Of a stretch of DNA of 64,000 nucleotides, positions 43,539 to 55,700 are shown one piece after another (within the stretch, counting starts at the first letter, position 1; each line of letters begins with the position of its first letter). The stretch spans positions 186,001-250,000 of the forward strand of contig NW_003314321.1 in NCBI RefSeq assembly GCF_000143415.4, written 5' to 3'. This DNA is from Selaginella moellendorffii. Lineage: Eukaryota > Streptophyta > Lycopodiopsida > Selaginellales > Selaginellaceae. Both the position numbers and the translations under genes were made by a program. The notes beneath the pieces were generated by a model. The model ran no database searches. It saw only the letters and a list, made by a program, of their open reading frames with translations, and was not told the origin of the DNA.

Positions 43539-45301
43539 CTAGGAGCTTGCTTTAAGGAGCCAAGGATGGCATGAAGCAGCATCTAGTGTCATTCGTTGGT
43601 CGGGATCTAAGAAAAAGGAAAAAGTTACATATAAACTCAAGTTGGGCATCAATGAAACCTTCGCACCTTTACAGAGAAGTCCTTCCAACAGGTTTTGAAG
43701 ATCGGGATCCAGGCCAGGAGGCACCGAGAGCTCTTGCTGGACAATCTGCAGAGCGCTAGCGTGTCAAATGATTAGATACCCATCCATCGGTGCGCTTACC
43801 TTGTCATAAGTGTCCTGAAAGTTTTCCCCAACAAATGGATACTGTCCTGTGACCATGCAGTACAAAGTCACTCCGAGAGCCCAGACGTCCGCGGCCTTTC
43901 CGTGATATGCCATGCCTTTCCGAGAATAAAAAGAACAAAACAAACACACATGAGTCATGTCGGAAGAGCTCCAATCACGAGAAATACCTTTACAGCATTC
44001 TGGTGCTGTGAAGACAGGAGTGCCAGGAGATCGACGTAAAAGATCATCATCGCCCTGCGGCAAAAGAAAGAAAGCAAAACTTTCATCTCAACACCACACC
44101 ACAAACTCTGTGGTACCTCGAAAGTTCGACTGATACCAAAATCTCCAATTTTGATCCTGCCTTCGGCAGTAATCATCAGGTTCTCGGGCTTGATATCTCC
44201 ATGGATAACTTTCTGTCGATTGATAGAATGCGCGATCAAGTCAAGCAAAAAAGCAAAGAAAAGGTAGACCCTACATTGTTGTGAAGATACATCAAACCAG
44301 CCACGATGTCTCTGAAGTAGCGTCTCGCTGTGGACTCGCCAAGGCCACCAGGTGGTCCAGATTGTTTAAACATTCGCTGCCCTTCTATGTACTCCAGAAC
44401 TGAAAGACAAGTATACATAAGTAGCAACAACATAATAATCACAATCTTACCCATATAGAGCTGGTCACACTCTGGATCATCTATGACCTCAATCAATCTA
44501 ACAATGTTAGGATGTCTCAAGTGCTTCATTACCTCTACCTGATAAAAAAAAAAAACATTGCAGAAAATGAGAGTGAAAAGAACATCTCATAATGCTTCGT
44601 AGAACATTTTCATAGAAAACAAGAGACTTACTTCTCTACGAACGTCCATCATTGCAGTTTCAGACGGGGCTACCCGAATTTTCCCTAGTCGCGACTTATC
44701 AAACACCTTCAATGGACAAAAACAGCGGTTAGATCTAGCACATGGTGTGAGACAATTCAGTACCTTGATGGCATAAAATTTTTGATCAAACAAGCTACGG
44801 TGCAGTACCTGAAAGGGAATCAAATGTTTCTACAGAAACTTAAAGGACTGCCACTCACCACTTTCCCGTAACTCCCTTTCCCAATTCTTTCGTGACGGAC
44901 GTATTGATTGATCATTTTACTCCCATCGTAGCTCTACAAAAAAAAAAAAAAAAAGAACACAAGAAATTTTTTTTTTCTAATCGTGATTCTGTAGGCACAC
45001 AATGCGCACTTACCTGAGAAGTATTCGCTCGTCGAGTGATCTTCACATCGATCACCGGATCAGCAGCGTTTTCCACAGACCATCCATTTTCCTGGCTCGA
45101 TTTTCCTAGTCTAACTCCCACCAGTTCCCGGCCACTGCTCGAAAACCTTGCCGAAGAACTCCTCTTGCCACTGGACGCGGTATCACTCCCTGGAAACTTG
45201 AGCAGCTGCTCTTGCGAAGCTCCCGCCGGATAATAGCTCGCTTGCTTCGGAGCTTTGGTAGATTTCCTACTCAGCCCAAAGCAGCAGCCAAAGCACCCCA
45301 T
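43539..45301 (-). CDS. GRIK/SnAK-type SnRK1-activating protein kinase
   Basis: Ser/Thr kinase of the CaMKK-like plant group that phosphorylates the activation loop of SnRK1, the plant energy sensor. Eleven exons: 45014-45301, 44859-44933, 44764-44808, 44632-44706, 44451-44538, 44275-44399, 44117-44212, 43988-44054, 43800-43915, 43667-43745 and 43539-43606; 373 residues. Motifs: glycine loop IGKGSYGKVVL, YAIK, catalytic loop HGDIKPEN, DFG in KIGDFGISRTF, RRSPGTPVFTAPECC and the C-lobe DVWALGVTLYCMVTGQYPF, all typical of GRIK. VAPSETAMMDVRREV is a group-specific insert. The start chosen gives MGCFGCCFG, a likely myristoylation plus palmitoylation signal; an upstream in-frame ATG exists. Confidence 0.93.
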
Positions 45302-45866
45302 AATCCTACTCACAAGCGCCCCCAGCACCTCATAGAAATCGTACCATTTCCCGGTCGCATCCATCCATCTCGACCTATGACTTCGTAGCTCGCCCAGATC
45401 AAAAGTCATAAGCACGGGCCAGCGATGATCCAATGCCGGTGGCGCCAGGAACTAGGGAGAACCTATTACCATACACTGCTCCACCATCGACGATTTGCCG
45501 CCGCGATTCCGGGGCAATCGATCCATCCGTGGCCTGGAAAATGGGGGCTAGGAACCTGGAATCGAGCGCCATGGGGGTCGCAGGGCAGCGCCTTCATCGT
45601 CGTGCTCCTCGCCCGCCATAGCTCTGCTCTCCATCCAGGTCACAAATTATGATTCCCCTTTGTCCCACCGTCCGATCGACTTTCCACGTTGGTACCATCG
45701 CAACCGTACGTTTAGCTTAGTACGGGCTTAACAAGGGGGAAGAGCTTCCGTACACCTTGTGGAGAAACGAAAAAAAAAAAATGGTAGGCCACTTTAAAAA
45801 ACCTTTCTTGTGTCTGTACAAACTTTGTGCCGATTAGTTTGGACCGACGCTTCCTTTCGTTCCTTA

Positions 45867-48800
45867 TCACCGGTTTTGCGTCTGGATGTTTCGATAATAC
45901 AAGCAAAGATCTTCCGGTTTTTTCCAGATGTATGTTCTCACAGTTGCCAGGCTCATATCGGGAGACAAAACCTGCGCGTAGTTTTAGCTCCAGATCTTGG
46001 AAAAAATGCAAAGAACTGGGAGCTTACCTGCTGGTTACACAGTATCTCGATCGCTGGCTTCGGGTTAAATTGCCACGGCCTTGAGCTGGGCCTGCAATCG
46101 TAAACGTTACCAGGCATTTGTGGACCGGAGGCGTGATCGTCTAGAGGTCTGTCCAGAACTAGCTTCTCCAGCACGTAGTTAATCACCTGGAATGAAAAAA
46201 CATGAAGAGATTGATCGAGGGAACACGAACTTTGTAACCTTCTGTATTCTTAGGATCTTCGGTGCGCTCAGTTTTCCTTGCGTGAGAACTTGCAGAGCAG
46301 TTCCTTCGTATGGATGTAGAAAGAAGCTACACCTGTGATTGAAGGGGATGAGGAGAGGAACTTTCACGCAACAATTAAGTACTTACTTGGACTGCTCACG
46401 AGGAGGGATTTGTGCGTGTGCTACACAGTCGATGCACCATCTCGGTAGCTCCTTCTCGTCTTCAACGCCTTCCAAGTCGGACACTTTCTTCCTCCATGGT
46501 CCACCCTGTGAGCCCTCCGTGATAATTGACGGAGGGATGGACGTAGAAAAATCGAACACAACTTGACTGTCTGTGTTGTCATGAGCGTTGTCCGACAATG
46601 TCCTTAGACTTGACAAGGCGTCCCCATTAGCTAGATGCGTCGACGTCTTCTGCTTTCGTCGAGAAAGCCAGTGCGCAAAGAGACCACGCAACGTCTCTTG
46701 TCCAAGATTTAACTGCAAACGCAACCTGTAAGTTTCACTTGTATATCTGCTTGGTTACCTTGGTCTCTTCAGACGCCCCAGGAACATGCAAATCCACGGC
46801 ATACATCTCTGCCGAGAAGCATTGAGGCGTATCTAGATGTATAGAAATGCTCCCCAACCGCGTATCCATGGTAAACCACGTCGGCACGCTCACCTTCACA
46901 AGGGTTGAGTTGATAAAAAGTTATTGAAAGACAAACTTGCTTACCATCTCAAAGAGCTCCTTTTCTTTGTCATCGAACGAGACCTACAAACAAACCTTGA
47001 GCATGAAGCGTAAGAGAGACTTTGCAGGGCAGAAATACTTTTCCATAGTTCTCGACTACAGCTCCGCGAGTGATCTCCCAGAGCTTCACATTGTCCTCCG
47101 TATCCTGCAAGGGAAAGACACCAGTCTAGTTTAAACTTTTGAAGTTAACTGTACCTTTGTAAGCACATGTCGTTTGTCATTCAGCAGTGCATGCTTCACG
47201 ATTCCAGGTGTGCCTGGAATGATAGAAGATGGCTCCGTGTACAGGGGTGCCTGCAATCAACACTATAAAAACTAAAAGTCATCGAACGAAATCGTACCGG
47301 AGCGGACCCATCAATCCACGCTCTTGCACGAGAGAAAGGAAGCGATCCAGCCACAAAGGAATTTGCTTTCTGGAGTGCTTTGGCGGATATTCTCTCCCGT
47401 GCAGGCCATTTACGAATTGAGGAATCTGTCGACGCTACCCAGAGCCAATCGTCATCTTGCAACGCCATCTGAAGAATAGGATGCTGTTCTGTAAACAGCA
47501 GTATGCTCTCGCGAGAAGAAAGATCTGTCAAATAAACCTGTACGAAGTCTGTCAAATAACCTCCATGAATTACAAAAAGATTTTAAAACATACCGACAAG
47601 TCTTTGCCTCCACTGTAAACGTGACTAAAAGAGGATGTGCTCGCCATTGTCCACACTGAGTCAGTGTGCACAGCATACGAATGAACACAACGTTGCTGCC
47701 CAAGATCCCAAAGCCTGGCATTGACGCTAGTTATCAGTCGGAAATAAACATGTATGATGTATAGCTACCTGATAATTGAATCTGAAGACCCTGACAAACA
47801 TAATCTGTTAAAAAGACAATGAGAAAATGCATGAAGAATACGCTTCCAGTGTGTTACCTTCCCGACGGATCCAAGAGCAAGCTTCGAACGTTATCAGTAT
47901 GGCCCTTCAACTTCATTTGCTTTGCACCACTTCTTGGATCCCATACTCTTACAGCCTATTGAAAAGGTTAACTTTCCAATGTTCGAAGGCAAGCAAGAAC
48001 GTACCTTTTCCGTGCCTCCGGAGACAAGCACGGTTCCAGCATCGTTGATGGCAAGGGCATACACAGATTGTTTATGTCCCTTTGCTGGTATTGGAGCGTA
48101 GGTTTGTGCAGGAGTAATTGCAGCAGTCGATCTCTCGGAATGTAGTAGATTTCCAGAGCTCTTATGCATTCCGTCATATCTGGTTTCCTCCAAACCATCA
48201 CTTCGTGCTTTCGACACAGGAGCCGTCGCAGCTTCAAGGTCCCAGATGAAAACTTCGCAACCGAGGCCCCCCGAAGCCACAGTGTTGGTCTTCCATCAAA
48301 ACAATATAGACGTCATCAACAGTAAAAAGATGTGAATCGAATTCCTTACATGCCGAGCAGCAGCCAATGACGTGACATAATCCGAGTGCTGCCGAAACGT
48401 CCTAGTACAAGCTCCATTCGAAAATGCGTTCCAAGTCTGGTGGCATCAGCAAAACTAAGAGACGCCTTGGAGAAGAAACTAGAAGTACCTTGAGCGTGGT
48501 GTCAGAAGAGCAAGACACGAGAGTGTCTTCTCCGGTGAGAACAAGATCGTTCACCTGTGAAAAAATTTTAACATCACAAGAAAAAATGGAAATCCACACA
48601 TACCCAGTCGACATGCGACTCAAAAGTAGTACAGCAAGTCGCGACCTCTTCATCAACCTCCCACCTTTTGAGTGTTCCATCACGGCTGCCACTGAAAAGA
48701 GATCTTTTTCCATCGGACAAATCGCTGGAAGACGAGACTTTCACACAATTGACACCAGAAGAGTGCTGAGGAAACGAAGTCTTAGCTAGAGCACAAGAAA

Positions 48801-48931
48801 ATCAAATAGAAAGAAGGAAAGTTTTGGCTTACCGTAGAATCGTCAGCATCGGTAAAAACATATGTCAGTCTACGTTCCTTCCGAGGCCGGGATGGATTTG
48901 CAGCGTTGCCAGTGCTCGCGACTCGATGCAT
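45867..48931 (-). CDS. WDR48: WD-repeat protein 48 (UAF1-type deubiquitinase activator)
   Basis: Scaffold that in animals binds and activates USP1/USP12/USP46 deubiquitinases. Seventeen exons (first 48833-48931, second 48604-48765, last 45867-45971) join to 737 residues in one frame. The N-terminal half holds WD40 repeats: [95 protein letters not shown] and [15 protein letters not shown]. The C-terminal part is the WDR48-specific domain (DUF3337-like), ending [20 protein letters not shown]. Long exon 46387-46712 encodes a low-complexity linker. The last intron acceptor was set by the conserved QVL...LATVR frame. The plant role is not known from sequence. Confidence 0.93.
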
Positions 48932-49371
48932 ACCGACCTAAATCCAGGCCCAGAAGAATCGCTCAATTCGCCTCTACACAACCCTATCTTACCTCAGGAA
49001 TGCGATGCAGGATTCCCCAATCAATCCCTCATCCCTCATACAATAGCTTTGCAAAATCTGGGAATTGGCAGCTGCTCCTCGCAGCCCGCGCCTCGTCAAT
49101 CCATACCCTAGCGTCTATCGAGCGCAGATGTTCCTCCCCTCTCTGACTTTAGGGTTTATGCTCGGGTTTACGAAGCTTCCTGAATGTTTAGGGCTAAACA
49201 ACAACATGCCTGGTATATTCTTGCATGCACTTATCATATTTTAATTTTAATTTCCAAACTTTTTACAAATTACATATAAAGTAGAATTCTAATAATTTGT
49301 TACGCATTGCATTGCATTGCATGTATTAACATTTTTTTTGTTTAATAGTAATGTTATTTTTGGTTTGTTTA

Positions 49372-49892
49372 AGCAAATTTGTAAAGGGACTGAGATAGTA
49401 GCGAATATACCTAGAATATACTTGAATATTCTTGGATATTCTACCATTTAATGGTTTTTATTTATTTAGATTAATCTTGTATTTATAATTTATAAACTTT
49501 CCTAAACCCTTTCTAGTATATTCTTTTTTATTCTAAAATTTAGTGATTGATATGCAATAAGATTAATCTTGTGTTTATAAATTACAAACATGCTTGTAAT
49601 TATAAAATTTATCTGATCAATTAGATTAATAAGTTAGAATAACACTACTATTAAGCAAACAAAATGTTGCTATATGCAACACATAGTAATTTTTACTTAT
49701 TAATCCAATTGATCAAATAAAAGTTTATAATTTATAAACACAAGATTAATCTTATTGCATATCAACTTAGATAGTAGAATAAAAAAATATATTAGAAAGT
49801 GTTTAAGAGAGTTTATAAATTATAAATACAAAATTAATCTGTAACAACCATTAAATGGTAAAATATTCTAAAATATTCAAGTTATGAGTGCA
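49372..49892. repeat. Inverted pair of the 310-bp AT-rich repeat
   Basis: A full copy in + sense (49372-49668) is followed after about 20 bp by a shorter copy in minus sense (about 49690-49892). GATTAATCTTGTGTTTATAA in the first reappears as TTATAAACACAAGATTAATC in the second. The pair could fold into a hairpin of about 200 bp per arm. Another single copy is at 36784-37097. Confidence 0.7.
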
Positions 49893-50039
49893 TGGAATAT
49901 GGAAAAAGAATACAGAAAATATATATATCAATTAACCCAGAAACTTTAGCTTATATACAAGAGTGAGTGGTTCAGATTGAAACCAATCCAACAGTTACCA
50001 AAATCCCATTGTACTAATATTAGTATGTGACATCATAAC

Positions 50040-50286
50040 AATACACTTGGATCTTACATCATCCTCTTATCTCAGAATAATGGAAGACCATCAAGGTTTT
50101 TTTGTAGATGGGCTGGGATCTGGAGGAATGTCAAGAGGAGGCATCGGTGGATTTGTACATGGTATTAATTATTCCTGATCAACCACTACATATACACAAT
50201 TTTTGGAAGATCAGCCTGTTGGATGTCATGTTGAACCTCATAAACTTGTGGTCCAACTTGCCGCAACACTTGATATAATCCTTTCC
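50040..50286 (-). mobile_element. Ty3/gypsy integrase C-terminal remnant (outer host element)
   Basis: On the minus strand, reading down from 50281, the frame gives KGLYQVLRQVGPQVYEVQHD, the beta-barrel C-terminus of a gypsy integrase. The frame continues that of the integrase remnant at 63050-63780 once the material between 50287 and 63030 is ignored, so this is the far half of the element interrupted by the nested insertions. Stops beyond show decay. Confidence 0.75.
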
Positions 50287-50448
50287 TATAACGCACCTTA
50301 TCTCTCTCTCCTTAAGCCAACTGGAAAAGGGGCAATTGCATAATGAGAGAACTCTTAGTGGCTATTTTATCCCTATTTATCCCCCAAGGTTCCAAGGATC
50401 GACAGTGACAGTATATCTAAATCTCATCCCATGATCACATGCACTACA
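50287..50448 (-). repeat. 3' LTR of the TRIM-like element
   Basis: 162 bp, same length and sense as the LTR at 62864-63025 with about twenty differences by eye. Minus-strand start TGTAGTGCATGTG; minus-strand end GTTATA, where the terminal CA has mutated. The purine tract lies next to its start. Confidence 0.88.
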
Positions 50449-50529
50449 CTCACCCCCCTTCAAAGATGTCAATGTCTTCATTGACTATTAACTAACAACC
50501 CTTATTGAGCCAAGGGGAACCAACACCTT

Positions 50530-50538
50530 CATTTCCAC
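50530..50538. other. 9-bp target-site duplication, left copy
   Basis: CATTTCCAC occurs here and at 62596-62604, directly outside the two ends of the 12-kb element. Nine bases is the duplication size expected of Mutator-like elements. Confidence 0.7.
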
Positions 50539-50881
50539 GGGGATGGTCCAAAGTTGAGTTGAGCTCAATTCAACACAAGTCAACTCAAGTCAACATAGTC
50601 AATAAGAAATATTACAAAGGAGATCTAAATTGAACAAATGAAGGTTCTAGCAAACTTTAAAATATTAAAATACGTAAATATCTAAGTTAAAAGTTTCTAT
50701 AAGATTGAATTGTTTAAAAAAGACAAAGTTCATGAGAACCTATCTTTTATAAAACTATATTATTTTATTATAACAACTGTTACAGCTGTCATATTTGATT
50801 TGACTACTTAATATTTTGAATACTTTTACAGCTGTAGATACTATTCCTTCATTCAAAAGATTTTTTAGGGTTCTTGAGAAG

Positions 50882-51130
50882 ATGGGAAGCAAGGAAAATA
50901 CAAAATCTGTTAGTAAGAGTTGTAGTGCAAAGGAATGTGAGAATGTTAATTTTGTTTCACTACCACAATCTCCATATTACACTCCTGGTCCTTATTACCC
51001 ATCTGGGAATGTGAAGACCACTATCATGATTGATAAAAATGCTCCTGTTACTTCTGAAACAACAATCCAGAGCAAGAGAAATGAAGAAATGAACAGCACA
51101 GCGGAAAGCACCAAGAAATCTACTCCATAA
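50882..51130 (+). CDS. Small ORF of unknown function near the left end of the 12-kb element
   Basis: 82 codons, MGSKENTKSVSKSCSAKECE onward, hydrophilic, with a tyrosine/proline patch (SPYYTPGPYYPSG) and a Ser/Thr/Lys-rich end. No domain is recognised. Length and codon pattern are compatible with a gene or chance; its place inside the element is the only context. Confidence 0.3.
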   Translation: MGSKENTKSVSKSCSAKECENVNFVSLPQSPYYTPGPYYPSGNVKTTIMIDKNAPVTSETTIQSKRNEEMNSTAESTKKSTP

Positions 51131-51608
51131 AACTTTCCATGACATTTGTAATTTACATATTAATTCATATTAAAAACTCTATTGCTTGCCTATATCGCAA
51201 TCCTCTCATATGATAAGACCAAGGTATATTTTGCAGTGAATCCTCATTAAAAGTTTTTGGGAATTGTTTGTAAATAATGATAAAAGAAATCAAAATCTTT
51301 CGAAAGACTCAAAAGTAATATCACATCAAAGAATCAACTTTATCTACATTTCCAAGACTAAAAGGCAATCTCACATGAGAGAATGGTAGCGTGCCAACGT
51401 GCTCTACCACTATAATATGGTTTATATTTCCTTGCAATTTATTTCCCTAGACATTTGGCATGTGTAGAAAAGAATATATGTGTAGCAAAGTAAGATTCAT
51501 CATAATGATAGAGTATGTGTATACATGATAATCTAAAATTCTAGAAGCTCTTATGTTTACAAGAAAGCTATGATTATGAAGCCCCATTTCCAAGACTGAC
51601 ATTTAAAA

Positions 51609-51800
51609 AATCTGAGTATTGTCAATGTCATAATAAATAAACCTCATTCCCAAAAATCTGAGTATTGTCAGTGTCATAATAAATAAACCTCATTCCCAAG
51701 AATCTGAGTATTGTCAGTGTCATAATAAATAAACCTCATTCCCAAGAATCTGAGTATTGTCAGTGTCATAATAAATAAACCTCATTCCCAAGACTAAAAC
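51609..51800. repeat. 46-bp tandem repeat, about 4 copies
   Basis: TCTGAGTATTGTCA starts at 51611, 51657, 51703 and 51749, an exact 46-bp period. The rest of each unit reads GTGTCATAATAAATAAACCT then CATTCCCAAGAA; copies are almost identical. It lies just upstream of the zinc-finger ORF at 51873. Confidence 0.93.
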
Positions 51801-51872
51801 TTAGTATATAAACTATCTAGAAAAGTTATAGTCATTGTAGGTTTTTTGTTCTCCTTAGAAGTTTATATTGAA

Positions 51873-52418
51873 ATGGCTCAAAGAAGACCCATTGCTAATC
51901 GTACTTGGCCCCCCAGCATTTCATATCAATCTCCACCTCCATCCCCAAGTTCTACCAACATTCCACCTTCACCTCTACATAACAATCCTTTTTCTGCTGA
52001 GGGCTCTAGTGAAGCTGAATTAGAGCTCCCTATATATGAAATTCCGGATCTTGCTACTAGAGAGGGATTGCCTTTAGCGCTTCAAGAGCAATGCCACATG
52101 TTTTTGCAAGATCTTGCTCCTGACATGGCAGGACTACTTGAAAGCACAGAACGCTATTACATTCGGTGTCCAATATGCTACTTTTTCTTGGACAAGACAA
52201 ATGGCTCTATGGGTTTACAAACTTTTCTTGAGCACTGTAAGAATTGCCCAACGGCAGGTCTGGAAAATGTGCACGTGTGGATGTACAATAGATTCAAGAA
52301 TGAGTTACAGACACATACCCACTATCGCTTCATGGTGAGGAACAACATCCCCTTGGGAAACACTGCATTGGCTAGTGCAAAATATGGGGTTTTTAGGCCA
52401 CCCTATAGTGGAATGTAA
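51873..52418 (+). CDS. CPIC zinc-finger protein of the 12-kb element, left copy
   Basis: 181 codons with an intact frame. The first 70 residues are proline/serine rich and probably disordered (PPPSPSSTNIPPSPL). A zinc-finger-like module follows: RCPICYFFLD, a 20-residue spacer, FLEHCKNCP, then VHVWMYNRFKNELQTHTHYR. Cys and His spacing would allow one or two zinc sites. The module order matches the ORF at 61587-62051, so the pair is related. No family name is recognised; DNA binding for the element is an inference from position. I chose the ATG of MAQRRP; an in-frame ATG nine codons upstream is possible. Confidence 0.6.
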   Translation: MAQRRPIANRTWPPSISYQSPPPSPSSTNIPPSPLHNNPFSAEGSSEAELELPIYEIPDLATREGLPLALQEQCHMFLQDLAPDMAGLLESTERYYIRCPICYFFLDKTNGSMGLQTFLEHCKNCPTAGLENVHVWMYNRFKNELQTHTHYRFMVRNNIPLGNTALASAKYGVFRPPYSGM

Positions 52419-52727
52419 GATCTAGAATTACTTTACTATACTATAGTATTGTCACTATTAAAAGAAAAAATATAATAAAATGATATTAGTTGTAGGTAAC
52501 ATACCTTGTTCTAGAAGGTGCTATCATATCACATACAATTGTTTACAAAATGTTGAAGGAGGAGATGGCAACACACAAACGCTACAAAGTGATGGTGACA
52601 GGTGAGAATGATAATCTATAATTATGGTATCTGACACTGACACTGACATCTGACAATTTTACTGACGTCTGACACTTTCACTGACATCTAACATATAACA
52701 AGCTTTCCATTTTATGTAAAGATGCAA

Positions 52728-55700
52728 TTAACTTTCTTCTGCCTCATCATTAACATAATGATTTCTTTTATACTTCCTCCTATAGTGGTATTGTGGGGAA
52801 GATTCACCTTGCATATGTTGAGCCATGGCTTCTGCATAGTCAGGAAGACTTCCAAAGCCTCCAATTCTAGAAACTCCAGGTGACTGTGATCTATAAAATA
52901 GAATGAAATATATATTGAAATTTTAATAAACATAATTTACCTCCTTGAGGTTGAAGGCAACTCACGAAATCCTCTGAGCTGGCGTTTGAAGAAATGATGT
53001 TCTTCAATAACAAACACCGACCTACTAGAGTCACATGCTGCCTCCACGATAGAACCGCTACCTACTGTGCAATCAATCACAATACCATCTGGTGGGCAAT
53101 AGAGCTCAAGCAAGACTTGCATTGCTGATGGAGTTCGGAATCGGTACCCTGGAAACGTGTTGCGGATCTGCTCATCCACAAGGTTGGGTATGATGTTAGT
53201 GGAACTGTCGTACCCAGGCAAAACACGTGTTGCACGTTCGCTATCACGAAACCCATCATGTGTGTTTCTGTAGAAGGCATGATAGGTCCACATCATAACC
53301 TGGAAAATAAAAATGTTTAGAAATTAGATAAAAATATAAAATACATACTCACCTTTTCAGGCTTCCCTTGGACGCCCCTCGTATCAACGCCAATAGGATC
53401 TATAATGCACCCGGAAGAGAATGACTTGAAATGAACTTCTGCTGCCCACGTCATAAGCTCATACATCCAGTTGGGGTCGTTCGGTAGGATGAAGACGACA
53501 TGGCCAGCTTCGAGCATAAGTACTTCGGACAATAGGAATGCATCGCGCAAGTGGTCAGGTGTGAGAAAGTTCCAATCCTCAACTTTCCTATCGATATCTG
53601 AAAGACCATCTGGAAAGTCAAAGAGAATGAAGTCTGCAACTGGGAGCACGGGCCTTTGTATCTTTCGGCACCAATGGTTGAACTGGCGGCGTATATCCAT
53701 GTTGATGTCGTCTTCCGTGAAAGATGTCAATAATCTACTATAAGAGCCAATGAAGATACCCACAATGCCTCATTGTGTTATTGGGGACACAGGATGGACC
53801 TATAAAAGAGCTAAGTGAATGAAAAAAGTAATAAATAGTATGATACCGTCATATGGCGTGTTGTCGATGAGAGTTCCTCCAACTCCTTTTCACGAGCATG
53901 TCATCGAGCTGGAATGAAATTACTACCAACAATCATTGCTGCAAAAAATATGTATTACCACCTTTAGTTTGTAAAATTTACTTTTGCTTACCTCGAGGTC
54001 GACGTGATATTCTGTGAACCACTTGATCATCGTTATTTACTGGTAGAACCTGATCCGGATCTTGATCGTTTGATGGTTGAATTGGAGCCTGTTCCTGACT
54101 GTCTGGTGGTGGAACACGAACTTGATCTGGAGCTTCCTCATCCTCGTCTCCATCGTCACTTGCATTGCCATCGTTGCTAGCATTGATAATTTCCTCGCGA
54201 TCTAGTGTAGAGGTCTCCTTCCCTAGGAGCTCCAACTCCCAAGGGCATTCTATCTTCCGTGCCTTCGGAACTCTCGCAAACATTGTTGGATACATTCTTC
54301 CATCTCTTACACCCTTTGCAACAAGTCGAGTGCAAACTGGTGCCTCAAATGGCATGCCTCTATATCGAAGATACCTGTAAACAATATATATTAAAAAACA
54401 GTCTTAGAAATCATATTATACCTATAAACTGCACGTCGCATGAAATAAGGTTGACCATGTTGGCAATCATAAGTTGTTGTGCTTGTAGACTTCTCTGGCA
54501 GCCACCCCTCTTCGATCCCTTCCAATGACATGTTGATATAGGTGTCGAAAGACATGAATGTGCCATCTGAATCGTCACTAATGTGTGGTGCCAAGAACTT
54601 CTCACCTTCACTTATAGTTTGCGTGATGTAAACAGCCCTTCTCATCATGTTCTCAAATAGTTCTAGCAGTCCTTTCTCTCTGTTCATCAAGCAGACATTG
54701 AGGAACTCTAGAGTCTCTATCTATTGCTTGTATGGAAGCTTCGATTTTGCGATATTGTAAATCATGTCATTTGGAGTTTTGTTCACTGCAAAAGTAACAT
54801 ATGCATAATTAAGAAAAATGCAGTGTGATAAAAAACTTACATTCATGAGAAGAAATTTCGGCTATAGTCTCTAGCCACTCCTTCGGCCTGCGATTGTCTG
54901 CAATGCATACTAGTTTCTTCAACTTTGAGGACTTTGCATGCTGAATTTTGTGCTCAATTTGTACAAACTCAGATGAGAGTTCTTCCCGACTCTTCTCCGA
55001 ATATGCAAGTTCGTAAGCATCCTGCTTGACTTTCACCAAAGGCTAAAAACCAAAACAATTAAAAGAGGCTTTTATAAAATAAAAGGGAAAGACATGCCTT
55101 ACACCACACAGCGAGCATAAAATTGATTGGGTTGTTGAACCAAGTTGTACCGTCATTTCGAGTGCGTGAGTGCCGAACAAGTGTTGCGAGATCATCACCA
55201 TAATGTTGGCGGATGTCATCCTCACTCAAGTCTGCCAAAAATTGAAATTGCTTGATGTCATGGACAAGATTTTGTTTTTGAACAGCGAACTGCCCAAGCC
55301 TACATTTAAACACAACAAAACAAGTTAAAATGGAGTTAGAGGTAAAATTATAAAACTTATGCATTGATCTTTTGGCAGGCCAAGATAAGTCTGTTGACAT
55401 CCAAAGGTCCCCTCGCGTAGACATGGCCAACTAGAACGTTGATATGGTAGACGGGATCATCGCGAAAGTGATCGTCGATACACTTCATCCAAGCTCCATA
55501 TCAGTGGTTACCGTCAATAATTTGGAACATTGTCCCCGTAAGCTGTCGAGTCTCAGGATGTCTGATAAGCATGTCATCAAATTCTAGGGACTTCCTCCTC
55601 CAAATAGGATCCCAGCTATTCACAATCTCGGGTGTGACAGTAATGATCTCCATTGTTTCTGGCTTGCAAAAAGAGACTAGAAACATACCGATATTTGTTG

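Noticed and set aside
51375-51425. Minus-strand tRNA-like tract (TAGTGGTAGAGC)
   Set aside because: A-box-like sequence is present but the T-arm consensus and paired acceptor stem are missing.
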